Assembly (NCBI GenBank): GCA_035459025.1
Contig: DATHYT010000091.1
Coordinates: forward strand, 45,114-109,113
Reading direction: 5' to 3'
DNA: 64,000 nt
DNA from: JAABQT01 sp035459025
GTDB taxonomy: Bacteria > Pseudomonadota > Gammaproteobacteria > Burkholderiales > SG8-39
Under the pieces are notes generated by a model, which was not told where the DNA came from, did no database searches, and worked only from the letters and a program-made list of their open reading frames with translations. A program made the translations under genes and the position numbers. Positions 53,939 to 63,246 of this stretch are shown piece after piece (the first letter of the stretch is position 1; every line of letters starts with the position of its first letter).

Positions 53939-55566
53939 CGCCGCGAGAGCGCGACGAGCGGCACCAGGCCGACCGCCACGATCACCAGCGAGGGCACGGC
54001 GGCCTCGGCCAGGCGCTCGTCCTTCGCCAGGTGGTAGGCCTCGACCGCCAGCGTGTCGAAGTTGAACGGACGCAGCGCGAAAGTCGCGGGCAGCTCCTTC
54101 ATCACGTCGACGAACACCAGCAGCCCCGCGGTGGCGAGGCTGCGCGCCACCAGTGGCGCGTGCACGCGCGCCAGCGTCGCCGCGGGCGAGGCGCCGAGGC
54201 TCCTCGCCGCGTCTTCCATGCTCGGCGTGATGCGCGCGAGGCCGGCTTCGGTGGTCGAAAGCGCGACGGCGAGGAAGCGCACCAGCAAGGCATAGACCAG
54301 AGCCGCGATGCTGCCGGTAAGCAGCAGCCCGCTCGGCGCCCCGGTGACGCTCTCCACCAGCCCCGCGAGCCAGTTATCCAGCTGCGCGAGCGGCACCAGC
54401 ACGCCGATGGCGATCACCGCCCCGGGCATGGCGTAGCCCAGCGCGGCGACGCGGTTAGCCGTCAGCGCCACGCGGCTGCGCGACAGCCGCGCGGCGTAGG
54501 CCATCACCAGGGCGAGCAGCACGGCGGCAACCGCGGTCACCCCCGACACCGTGAAGCTGTTGCCAACCAGGCCGACCAAGCGCGCGCTCCAGCGCAGTTG
54601 CGGCTCGGACGCCGCGAGCTCGACGAGAATCGCGGCGGGCACGAGAAAGCCGAGCACCACCGGCAGGGCGCAGGCGAGCGTGGCGAGCGCCGCGGCGCCG
54701 CCGCGCAGCAGCTGCGGCGGCACGGGCTTGGCCGGTGCCGTGGCGTGGAACGCGGCGCGCCCGCGAGAGGCGCGCTCCAGCGCGATCACCAGCACGACGA
54801 AGCCGAGCAGGCAGCTCGAGAGCTGCGCTGCGGCGACGCGGTCGCCCATCGCCAGCCAGGCCTTGAAGATGCCGGTGGTAAAGACCTCCAGCGCGAAGTA
54901 CGACACGGTGCCGAAATCGGCCAGCGTCTCCATCAGCGCGAGCGCGGTGCCGGCCGCGATCGCCGGGCGCGCGAGCGGCAGCGCCACGCCGAAGAACGTG
55001 CCCCACGCCGAGAGCCCGGCGAGCCGCCCGGCCTCGAGGCTGCTCCTCGGCATCTCGCGGAACGCGGTGCGCGCGATGAGATACACGTAGGGGTAGAGCG
55101 CAAGCGCGAGCACCAGCGCTGCGCCGCCGAGCGAGCGGATCTCGGGAAACCAGTACTCGCGCGCCTGCCAGCCGGTGAGCGCGCGCAAGGCACCCTGCAC
55201 CGGGCCGGTGAACTGAAGCCAGTCGGTGTACGCGTAGGCCATCACGTAGGCCGGCATTGCCAGCGGCAGCACCAGCGCCCACTCCAGCACGCGCGCGCCT
55301 GGAAAGCGGTAGCTGGCGATGAGCCAGGCCGATAGCACGCCGATCGACAGCACGCCGCACGCCACCAAGGCGACCAGGATCGCGGTGTTCGCCACGTATG
55401 CGCCCAGCAGCGTGCTGGCGATATGGCGCCAGACGTCGCTCGCGGGCTGCGCGAGGCTCGCCGCGACCCAGAGCACGGGGAGCGCGAGCAGCGCCGCAAT
55501 GGCGACGGAGAGAACCCCCGCACCGTGCCTAAATGATTGAAAGAAAAGCACTCGACATTCTAACAA
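53914..55566 (-). CDS. Iron(III) ABC transporter permease (fused, about 12 TM)
   Basis: A 550-residue permease with two binding-protein-dependent transport domains in tandem. The two EAA-type loops are EAGRLAGLSAWGTFFGVALPL and EDAARSLGASPAATLARVHAPL. It matches FbpB/SfuB-type iron permeases. The start is uncertain (TTG at 55566; a GTG five codons in is possible). It diverges from the ATPase gene with a 40-nt gap and converges with the binding-protein gene. Confidence 0.92.
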   Translation of the reverse strand: MLECRVLFFQSFRHGAGVLSVAIAALLALPVLWVAASLAQPASDVWRHIASTLLGAYVANTAILVALVACGVLSIGVLSAWLIASYRFPGARVLEWALVLPLAMPAYVMAYAYTDWLQFTGPVQGALRALTGWQAREYWFPEIRSLGGAALVLALALYPYVYLIARTAFREMPRSSLEAGRLAGLSAWGTFFGVALPLARPAIAAGTALALMETLADFGTVSYFALEVFTTGIFKAWLAMGDRVAAAQLSSCLLGFVVLVIALERASRGRAAFHATAPAKPVPPQLLRGGAAALATLACALPVVLGFLVPAAILVELAASEPQLRWSARLVGLVGNSFTVSGVTAVAAVLLALVMAYAARLSRSRVALTANRVAALGYAMPGAVIAIGVLVPLAQLDNWLAGLVESVTGAPSGLLLTGSIAALVYALLVRFLAVALSTTEAGLARITPSMEDAARSLGASPAATLARVHAPLVARSLATAGLLVFVDVMKELPATFALRPFNFDTLAVEAYHLAKDERLAEAAVPSLVIVAVGLVPLVALSRRYFQATRS

Positions 55567-55591
55567 GAACGATTATTGTTCATTGCGGCTC

Positions 55592-55597
55592 TATAAT
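55592..55597 (+). promoter_or_regulatory. -10 element of the iron importer ATPase gene
   Basis: Perfect TATAAT 9 nt before the ATG, followed by AGGAG that can serve as ribosome-binding site. The AT-rich text around 55562-55584 is loosely Fur-box-like (AACGATTATTGTTCATT) but too degenerate to be sure. Confidence 0.45.
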
Positions 55598-55606
55598 AGG
55601 AGACGC

Positions 55607-56674
<1,068 letters not shown>

Positions 56675-57124
56675 TCCGTCAGGTCGTACACCGCCTCGAG
56701 GTCGATCTCGAACGCCTGCCCGCGCAGCTCGCGCGGGATCGGCACCCGCGACTGGGCCGTCTCGAACAACCGCAGCGCTTCGCGATCGAGCACCGCGTGC
56801 CCTGAGCCACGCGTCACGCGCAGCGCGGCGATGCGCCCGTCGGCGCCGATCGACATGCGCACCCCGACCTTGCCCTCCCAGAGGTTGTCGACGGCGACGC
56901 GCGGATAGCGCTTGTCCGCCCGGGCGGTGCGCAGAATGCCTTGGCGAAAGCGCGTGATCGCGCCCGCATCCGGAGACGGCGGCTGCGGCGCGGCACGCGC
57001 GAGCGGCGCCGGTGCCGGTACCGGCGCCTGCACGACAGGTTCTGACGCAGGCTCGGGCGCCGGCGGCGCGGGCACGGCCACCGGCGCCACTGCAGGTGCC
57101 GGGACAGGCACGGGCTCGGCCCTC

Positions 57125-57160
57125 GGCACCGGCACCGGCACCGGCACCGGCACCGGCACC
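57125..57160 (+). repeat. Six-copy GGCACC hexanucleotide tandem repeat in tonB
   Basis: Six exact consecutive GGCACC units on the plus strand (reverse strand GGTGCC), encoding part of the Val-Pro spacer of TonB. Whole-unit slippage would change spacer length in steps of two residues without breaking the frame. Confidence 0.9.
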
Positions 57161-57415
57161 GACGGTACGGGCTGCGGCGCTTCGGGCTGCGCCGCGGGCT
57201 TGGGTTTCGGGTTCGGCCTGGCCGCGGGCGCGGGTGCTGGGGCCGGCGGCGGCTCGAGCTGCTCGACGCGCGCGATCAGCGGCTCGGGCTCCGGCGGCAC
57301 CAGCGCGGCGAACTCGCGCGCCGCCGGCACCACGTAGAACACCAGGGCGTGCAGCACGAGCGACGCGAGGACGGCGTAACCGAAAACGCGGCGCGCGCGC
57401 TCGCGCATCGCGTCC

Positions 57416-59734
57416 TCAGCGGCGCTGCATCGCGCGCCACACCTTTTCCGGCGTGAGCGGCATCTCCAGGTGCGTGACGCCGAAGCCGGCGAGCGCATCG
57501 AGCACCGCGTGCACCACGGCGGGCACCGCGCCGATGGTGCCGATCTCGCCACAGCCCTTCACGCCGAGCAGGTTGGTGGTGCAGGGCACGCTCTCGTCGA
57601 AGGCGTTGGTCATGGGCGGGAACTGGTCGGCGCGCGGCACGCAGTAGTCCATGAGGGAACCCGTGAGCAGCTGCCCGGATTCCGGGTCGTACACCGACTG
57701 CTCATGGAGCGCCTGCCCTACGCCCTGTGCCATGCCGCCCTGGATCTGCCCTTCGACGATGGCGTGGTTGATGATGCGACCGATGTCGTCGAGGCTCGAC
57801 AGGCGCGCGATCGCCACTTCGCCCGTGTCCGGATCGATCTCCACCTCGCAGGCCTGCGCTCCGTTCGGCCAGGACGGCGTCGAGGGCGTCTGCGTCGCCG
57901 AGACGCGCACGCGCCTGTCCGCCTGGCGCGCGGCGAGCTCGGCCAGGCCCACGGACTTGTCGGTGCCGGCGACGACGAAGCGCCCGTCGCGGAACTCGAT
58001 GTCGGCGCCCGCCGTCTCCAGCGCGTCGGCGGCGAGCTCCTTGCCGCGCACGATGAGCGTGCGCCCGGCCGCCACCACCGCCGAGCCGCCAACGAACGCC
58101 GAGCGCGAGCCGACGCTGCCGACGCCGTTGGCGCGATCGGTATCGCCCTGCACGATCGTCACCGCGGCGGCGGGAATCTGCAGCACCTCGGTGATGAGCT
58201 GTACGTAGGTGGTCTCCAGCCCCTGTCCCATCGCCTGCGTACCGGAGAACACGGTGACCTTGCCGTCGGCGTCCACCTCGATGTCGACTGTCTCGGTGGG
58301 CAGCGCCCCGGTCCACTCCAGGTACGCCGAGAGCCCGCGCCCGCGCAGCTTGCCGCGTTTCTTCGATTGCTCGGCGCGCGCGCCGTAGCCCTTCCAGTCG
58401 GCCACCTTGAGTAGCCCGTCGAGAATCTTCGGAAAGTCGCCCGAGTCGTAGACCTCGCCCGTGTACGTGGTGTGCGGCAGATCGCCCGGCTGCAGCAGGT
58501 TGCGCTTGCGGATCTCGACCGAGTCGATGCCCATCTCGCGCCCGGCCTTCTCCACCAGCCGCTCGATGAGAAAGTTGCCCTCGGGCCGGCCCGCGCCCCG
58601 GTAGGCGCCGGTCGCCATGGTGTTGGTGAGCACGCCCTGGAAGTGGAAGTCCGCCGCCGGCACGCGGTACACCGAGGTCTGCACCCTGGCCACCATGGCG
58701 AGCGGGATTGTGGCCGAGGAGGCCACCGGCACCGCGCCCATGTTGCCGAGCATGTGCAGCTTGAGCGCGAGGATGCGCCCGTCCTTGTCGAGCGCGAGCG
58801 CCGCGTTGAAATGCATGTCGCGGCCCATGTGCGCGGCGAGGAACTCTTCGCTCCTGTCGCCGCGCCAGCGCACCGGCCGGCCGAGCTTCCTCGCCGCGTA
58901 GGCGACGAGCGCTTCCTCCGGCGTTGCGCCGGTCTTCATGCCGAAGCCGCCGCCGATGTCGCCGTTCACCACGCGCAGGTCCGCCGGCTTCACGCCGAGC
59001 GCGGCGGCGAGCGCATCGCGTGCGCCGGTGGGCTGCTGGCTCTGCGTGTAGACCGTGGTGCGGCCCTTCTCGTGCACGCCGATCGCGCAGCGCGGCTCCA
59101 TCGCCACCGCGATCACGCGCTGGTTGTGCAGCTCGATCTCGGTGACGTGCGCGGCGCGCTTGAACGCTGCGGCCGCTTCGTCGGCTTTGCCGTAGCGCGT
59201 CTCGCCGGCGATGTTTCCCGGCGCGTCGGGCCAGAGCTGCGGCGCACCCGGCTTCACCGCTTGCCGTGGATCGACCACGCACGGCAGATCCTCGTAGTCG
59301 ATCTCGACGAGCTCTGCGGCGTCCTGCGCCTGCACGCGCGTCTGCGCGACGATCGCCACCACGCCTTGGCCAACGTAGAGCGCGCGCTCGCCTGCGAGCG
59401 GCGTGCGCGGCGGCGCGGACATCGGCTGGCCGCCGGGGCGCTTGAAAAGCGGCGACACCGGGATGTGCTTCACGCCGTCGGCGGCGAGCTCCGCCAGCGT
59501 CCACACGGCGAGCACGCCAGGCGCGGCGCGCCCCGCGGCGAGGTCCACGGACTTGATCCTCGCGTGCGCGTGGGGTGAGCGCACAACCACCAGCGCGGCT
59601 TCGTTCTCAAAGCGACGGTCGTCGCTGAACAGGCCCTTGCCGACGAGCAGCCGGTCGTCTTCGAGGCGCTTTTGCGAGCGCGCGGCGCCGAAGCGCGCGG
59701 CAGCGGGGTCGAACTGGATTTCGGGTGCGTTCAT
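57416..59734 (-). CDS. Form II CoxL-like molybdopterin-binding subunit (xanthine oxidase family)
   Basis: A 772-residue large subunit of the xanthine oxidase/CO dehydrogenase superfamily. Substrate-channel and Moco regions are seen in GGGFGMKTGATPEEALVAY, the active-site loop AYRGAGR that marks form II CoxL-like proteins (true CO dehydrogenases have AYXCSFR), TQAMGQGLETTY and the catalytic Glu in GCGEIG. No medium (FAD) or small (2Fe-2S) subunit genes are in the window. The substrate is unknown. tonB starts 8 nt after its stop; enoyl-CoA hydratase is upstream. Confidence 0.9.
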   Translation of the reverse strand: MNAPEIQFDPAAARFGAARSQKRLEDDRLLVGKGLFSDDRRFENEAALVVVRSPHAHARIKSVDLAAGRAAPGVLAVWTLAELAADGVKHIPVSPLFKRPGGQPMSAPPRTPLAGERALYVGQGVVAIVAQTRVQAQDAAELVEIDYEDLPCVVDPRQAVKPGAPQLWPDAPGNIAGETRYGKADEAAAAFKRAAHVTEIELHNQRVIAVAMEPRCAIGVHEKGRTTVYTQSQQPTGARDALAAALGVKPADLRVVNGDIGGGFGMKTGATPEEALVAYAARKLGRPVRWRGDRSEEFLAAHMGRDMHFNAALALDKDGRILALKLHMLGNMGAVPVASSATIPLAMVARVQTSVYRVPAADFHFQGVLTNTMATGAYRGAGRPEGNFLIERLVEKAGREMGIDSVEIRKRNLLQPGDLPHTTYTGEVYDSGDFPKILDGLLKVADWKGYGARAEQSKKRGKLRGRGLSAYLEWTGALPTETVDIEVDADGKVTVFSGTQAMGQGLETTYVQLITEVLQIPAAAVTIVQGDTDRANGVGSVGSRSAFVGGSAVVAAGRTLIVRGKELAADALETAGADIEFRDGRFVVAGTDKSVGLAELAARQADRRVRVSATQTPSTPSWPNGAQACEVEIDPDTGEVAIARLSSLDDIGRIINHAIVEGQIQGGMAQGVGQALHEQSVYDPESGQLLTGSLMDYCVPRADQFPPMTNAFDESVPCTTNLLGVKGCGEIGTIGAVPAVVHAVLDALAGFGVTHLEMPLTPEKVWRAMQRR

Positions 59735-59753
59735 GGGCTCGTGGTCGGGAAAG

Positions 59754-59778
59754 CAAAACGACCCGCGAGGGGGCGTCT
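59754..59778 (-). terminator. Probable intrinsic terminator after the enoyl-CoA hydratase gene
   Basis: Reverse-strand imperfect stem (ACGCCCCC with GGGTCGT around TCGC) followed by TTTT, 9 nt after the enoyl-CoA hydratase stop. It resembles the better hairpin at 60600-60628. It would separate the hydratase from the CoxL-like gene that starts 20 nt further on. Confidence 0.5.
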
Positions 59779-59786
59779 TGAATATA

Positions 59787-60575
59787 TCAGGTGCCGGTGA
59801 AGCGCGGCGCGCGCTTCTCCACGAACGCACGCGCCCCTTCGCGCCCGTCGGCGCTGGTGCCGGCCTGCACGATGAAGCGCGTCTCGCGCTCCATCTGCGA
59901 TTCGAGGCCCTCGAGCGGTGCCATCTGCAGCAGCTTCTTCACGCCGCCGTAGGCGAGCGTCGGCCCGCGGGCGATCTGCTGCGCGAGCTTCTTCGCCTCG
60001 GCCTGCAGGTCCTTGCCCGGCACTACGCGGTTGACCAGGCCCCAGTCGAGCGCTTCCTGCGCGCTCAGCACGCGCTCGGTCAGGTAGAGCTCCATCGCGC
60101 GACGGCGCCCGAGCAGGCGCGACAGGAAGTAGGTCGAGCTGCCGTCGGGCGTGAAGCCGATCTTCGAGTAGGCGCTGGCGAATTTCGCATTGTCCGCCGC
60201 GATCGCCAGGTCGCAGCACAGCGCGAGGCTGAAGCCCGCGCCCGCGGCGACGCCATTGATCGCGCCGATGAGCGGCGCGCGCATCCACGCGAAGCGCGAG
60301 ATCGCCATGTGCAGGTGCCCGGTCATGTCCTTGATGAGGACTTCGAGGCCCTCGCCCGCGGCGGCGAAATCGGCGACGTCGCCGCCGGCGCAAAAGGCGC
60401 GCTCGCCGCCGCCCGTGAGCACCGCGGCGCGCACCGAAGCGTCGCCGCAGCGGTTGGCGACGTCGTACAGCTCCTTCGTCATCTGCAGGTTGAGCGCGTT
60501 GAGCGCGGCGGGCCGGTGGAGCGTGATCCAGGCGACCTGGTCCTGGACGTCGAACTGCAGGGTGTCGTATTTCAT
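59787..60575 (-). CDS. Enoyl-CoA hydratase/isomerase family protein
   Basis: A 262-residue crotonase-fold enzyme: ITLHRPAALNALN, the first oxyanion loop FCAGGDVADF, the second INGVAAGAGFSLALCCDL, then KIGFTPDGSSTYFLSRLLG with acidic replacement positions for catalysis. The type (hydratase or isomerase) cannot be fixed; the EXXG-type catalytic Glu pair is not fully evident. ATG at 60575 has GGAG nearby and begins family homology (MKYDTLQFDV). Confidence 0.9.
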   Translation of the reverse strand: MKYDTLQFDVQDQVAWITLHRPAALNALNLQMTKELYDVANRCGDASVRAAVLTGGGERAFCAGGDVADFAAAGEGLEVLIKDMTGHLHMAISRFAWMRAPLIGAINGVAAGAGFSLALCCDLAIAADNAKFASAYSKIGFTPDGSSTYFLSRLLGRRRAMELYLTERVLSAQEALDWGLVNRVVPGKDLQAEAKKLAQQIARGPTLAYGGVKKLLQMAPLEGLESQMERETRFIVQAGTSADGREGARAFVEKRAPRFTGT

Positions 60576-60599
60576 GCCGGGCTCCTTGTCGCGCCGGGC

Positions 60600-60628
60600 A
60601 AAAAAATACGCCCCGCGAGGGGCGTATT
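60600..60628 (-). terminator. Intrinsic terminator downstream of the AlgH-like gene
   Basis: Perfect 10-bp stem AATACGCCCC and GGGGCGTATT around a 4-nt loop. On the reverse strand it is followed by a run of T residues (plus-strand A run 60600-60606). It lies 30 nt after the AlgH-like stop and upstream of the hydratase gene. Confidence 0.85.
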
Positions 60629-60658
60629 CTGACCTACGTGGCGGACGGCCGGGCCTTG

Positions 60659-61240
60659 CTACGCCGCGTGCATGCCCTCGTCCATGGGCTTGCCCAGGCG
60701 CCGAATCAGGGACTCCCACATGGCGCCAGTGTCGTCGCTGAAGACCAGGGCCGCCTCCGGCTCGGCGGTGTACCAGAACCCCGACTCGAGCTCGGCGGCG
60801 AGCTCGCCCGGGCGCCAGCCGACGAAGCCGGCGAAGTAGCGCGCATCGTTGGGCGTCTGCTCGATGATGCGGTCGACCACCTCGGCCTGCGCGGTGACGT
60901 GCAGGTCGCCGAACAGGCGCACCGAAGGCGCGCCCGGGTTGCGCGCCACGATGGCAAAGATCGCGTTGACGCGCTCGGGGCCGCCGAAGTACACGGGGTC
61001 GGCGACCTTGGCCGAGGGCGCATGATCGGGAAACAGCGCGGCGAGTTTGACTTCGGTGGCGCGGTTCAGGATGAAGCCGATGTGCCGGCCGTCGACCGGG
61101 ACGACGAGCAGCGCGGTGTGGTTGTACGGGCCCTTGAGCTCGGGCTTGGCCACCAGCAGGAGCGGCTTGGCGAGATCCTGAGCCTCCGAGACGCCGGGCC
61201 CCAAGATCAGAGCGATGCCAACGAGCAGGTGTCTCAGCAC
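60659..61240 (-). CDS. YqgE/AlgH (UPF0301) family protein with a signal peptide
   Basis: A 193-residue protein with the AlgH fold (LLLVAKPELKGPYNHTALLVV, HIGFILNRATEVKLAALFP, DPVYFGGPERV, YFAGFVGWRPGELAAELESGFWY). Unlike the cytoplasmic AlgH proteins it begins with a clear signal sequence (LRHLLVGIALILGPGVSEAQ). GTG at 61240 is chosen because GAGGGGG precedes it and it lies 10 nt after the previous gene. An ATG at 61264 would overlap that gene. Probably periplasmic; function unknown. Confidence 0.83.
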   Translation of the reverse strand: MLRHLLVGIALILGPGVSEAQDLAKPLLLVAKPELKGPYNHTALLVVPVDGRHIGFILNRATEVKLAALFPDHAPSAKVADPVYFGGPERVNAIFAIVARNPGAPSVRLFGDLHVTAQAEVVDRIIEQTPNDARYFAGFVGWRPGELAAELESGFWYTAEPEAALVFSDDTGAMWESLIRRLGKPMDEGMHAA

Positions 61241-61250
61241 GTGAGCCCCC

Positions 61251-61571
61251 TCAATGCAGAACACTGGCGAAGGTGCGCCCGCGCAGCAGCGCCGCGGCTT
61301 CCGGGCGCTCGTCCACGAGGTCGTAGAGCTCTTGCGAGATTTCGCGCACCAGGACGACGGCCTGCTCGCCGTTCAGCGCCTGGTGCCAAACGACGTCGGC
61401 GAGGCAGAGGTCATCCTGCAGATCGACCACAATGCGCTCGCGGGTGACGCTCGAGGCCGGCTGCACTGAAAAGCCGTGCAACGCCGGGCAGCGCTGGAAC
61501 AGCGCCTCCAGGCGCGCGGCCAGGTCGGACTCCAGCCGGATGAACTCGGTACTGTGCTGTAGCGCGTTCAT
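61251..61571 (-). CDS. Hypothetical small protein
   Basis: A 106-residue soluble protein (MNALQHSTEFIRLESDLAAR ... ERIVVDLQDDLCLADVVWHQ ... ISQELYDLVDERPEAAALL). No family is recognised. A strong GGAGGT lies 6 nt before its ATG, and the AlgH-like gene follows 10 nt after its stop, so the two are probably one operon closed by the terminator at 60600. Confidence 0.7.
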   Translation of the reverse strand: MNALQHSTEFIRLESDLAARLEALFQRCPALHGFSVQPASSVTRERIVVDLQDDLCLADVVWHQALNGEQAVVLVREISQELYDLVDERPEAAALLRGRTFASVLH

Positions 61572-61812
61572 ATGCCACCTCCTGCGCCCCCAGCATCGCG
61601 CGCCGGGGGCCGTGGGGTCGAGGAAGGAGTCCCGCCCGCCACAGTCCATGACGCCCCGCGGCGACGAACGGGGCGCTAGGCCGGACGTGCGGCCGATGGG
61701 GCTGGGGGTCGCTCCGCGTCTCATCACCCCACCCTAGGCCCAGGGCGGGGGCGGCGGCAGTGCGTTCAGGCACCCTGGGCGGGAGGTCGCCTCCCACCCC
61801 GGCTGAGGCGTC

Positions 61813-62244
61813 TTACGCTGCGGCAGCCTCTTTCGGCGCCGGCACCGTGCGCGTGGCGAAGTCGGCGGGCGCGACGATCTCCAGAACCTCGAAGTCCTCG
61901 GAGCACTCGATCTCGCGGTGCGCGATGCCGGGCGTCTGCAGGATCATGTCGCCCTTGCGGATCGTGCGCCGGCCCTGGCCCTCGTACTCGAAGGTGGCCG
62001 AGCCATTCAGCACGTAGACGAACTGGAAGGTGCAGTCATGCGCGTGCCATTGCTGCACCTGGTCCTTCACCTTCTTGCCGTTGTGGCGGATGAGGTGGGC
62101 GACGTAATCGCCCTTCGTGCCGTCCTTCAGCCCGAGGTCGCGGTACTCGAAGATCTCGCGCAATCCCGGCGTCCACTTGGCCGCGCTCGCCAGGTTGTGC
62201 ACGAAGTTCCAGCGCTTGCCGCTCAGGGGCTTGCTTTGACTCAT
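61813..62244 (-). CDS. Cupin-domain protein
   Basis: A 143-residue single-domain cupin: WHAHDCTFQFVYVLNGSATFEYEG contains the first motif (His and Glu-like positions), GDMILQTPGIAHREI the second, with His residues that could bind a metal. The enzymatic role is unknown. ATG 62244 has AGGAG 7 nt upstream and is preferred to ATG 62265, which overlaps the SDR stop. It is co-transcribed with the SDR. Confidence 0.85.
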   Translation of the reverse strand: MSQSKPLSGKRWNFVHNLASAAKWTPGLREIFEYRDLGLKDGTKGDYVAHLIRHNGKKVKDQVQQWHAHDCTFQFVYVLNGSATFEYEGQGRRTIRKGDMILQTPGIAHREIECSEDFEVLEIVAPADFATRTVPAPKEAAAA

Positions 62245-62261
62245 CGTCGTTCTCCTGTTGG

Positions 62262-63080
62262 TCATGCAGGCGGCTTGCCGCCCGGCCACACGGGCGCGCC
62301 GGCGAGATCGGGCCAGCCGATCGGCGACTCCGACGCCCGCCGGGCCGCCCCGGCGGGAAGCGCCTCGTCCCACTTGACCGCAATGTAGCGCTTTCCCGTG
62401 ACGCCGTCTGCCTCCCGCGAGGCGAGCCACAGCATCGGCGGCGCCATCTTCGCGGGCGGCACCAGGTCCGCGCGCCGCAGCCCCGAGGCCGCGGGCACCA
62501 TCGGAGTATCGGCGGGCCCGCCGGGCACCACGACGTTCACCGTGACCCCGCTGCCGTCGAACTCGTTCGCGTGCCCGGCCGACATCGCCTCCAGCCCCGC
62601 CTTGGCCGGACCGTACGGATGAAATCGCCCGCGCAGCATGGTGAAGAAGCTGGTGGTGACGTTGATGATGCGACCCCAGCGGCGCGCGAGCATGCCCGGG
62701 ACTGCGGCGCGCGTCAGGTACCACGCGCCCGAGAGGTTCACGCTGATCATCCGGTTCCAGAATTCGGGTGTGATCTCCTCGATCCGCACGAGGTCGGTCA
62801 TGCAGGTCTCGCGCAGGACGTGCATGCCGAGCGCGCCGTTGTTGATCAGGATGTCGATCTGCGCGCCACGCACCGCCGCCTCGCAAGCCGCAGGGTCCGC
62901 GATGTCGAGGATGCGGGTGACGAGCTTGGCGGAGCGCTGCAGCCGCTTGAGGCCGACGGCGTCGACGTCGGCCGCGATGACATTCGCGCCGCACTCGAGG
63001 AACGCCTTCGTGAGCACGCGACCGATGCCGCCGGCCGCTCCGGTCAGAAGGACAGTGCGACCTTGCAGGTCCGTGCGCAT
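62262..63080 (-). CDS. SDR-family oxidoreductase
   Basis: A 272-residue SDR with cofactor motif TGAAGGIGRVL, LINNGALG in place of NNAG, and catalytic Ser in NVTTSFF and YGPAK. It is followed by a family-unusual C-terminus rich in Pro. Substrate unknown; it is paired with the cupin gene. Its upstream region directly abuts the integrase-bearing element, so its native promoter may have been replaced. Confidence 0.85.
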   Translation of the reverse strand: MRTDLQGRTVLLTGAAGGIGRVLTKAFLECGANVIAADVDAVGLKRLQRSAKLVTRILDIADPAACEAAVRGAQIDILINNGALGMHVLRETCMTDLVRIEEITPEFWNRMISVNLSGAWYLTRAAVPGMLARRWGRIINVTTSFFTMLRGRFHPYGPAKAGLEAMSAGHANEFDGSGVTVNVVVPGGPADTPMVPAASGLRRADLVPPAKMAPPMLWLASREADGVTGKRYIAVKWDEALPAGAARRASESPIGWPDLAGAPVWPGGKPPA

Positions 63081-63087
63081 GGCGAAA

Positions 63088-63140
63088 TGGCGGAGAGGGA
63101 GTCCCTAAAGTTTCTATCCAGCACAGTCCAACAACGTCCA
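63088..63140. other. Candidate left attachment site of an integrated element
   Basis: TGGCGGAGAGGGA (63088-63100), read on the reverse strand, matches the 3' end of serine tRNA genes (CCCTCTCCGCCA). No complete tRNA is present. A direct repeat GTCCA at 63126-63130 and 63136-63140, 10 bp apart, could be integrase arm-binding sites. Together they suggest an attachment site remnant between the SDR gene and the integrase gene. Confidence 0.35.
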
Positions 63141-63246
63141 TTGTTTGACTGGTAACCGTTTGATGTGGCATGAGAACGGCGGAATGCCACTCCAAGCTAG
63201 TGTAAGACGGTTCATTGAAATCCGCCTTCAATATATGGGTAGGAGT

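Noticed and set aside
63088..63175. Complete tRNA-Ser gene
   Set aside because: Only about 13 nt match the tRNA-Ser 3' end. No anticodon arm or D-arm can be folded from the adjoining sequence.
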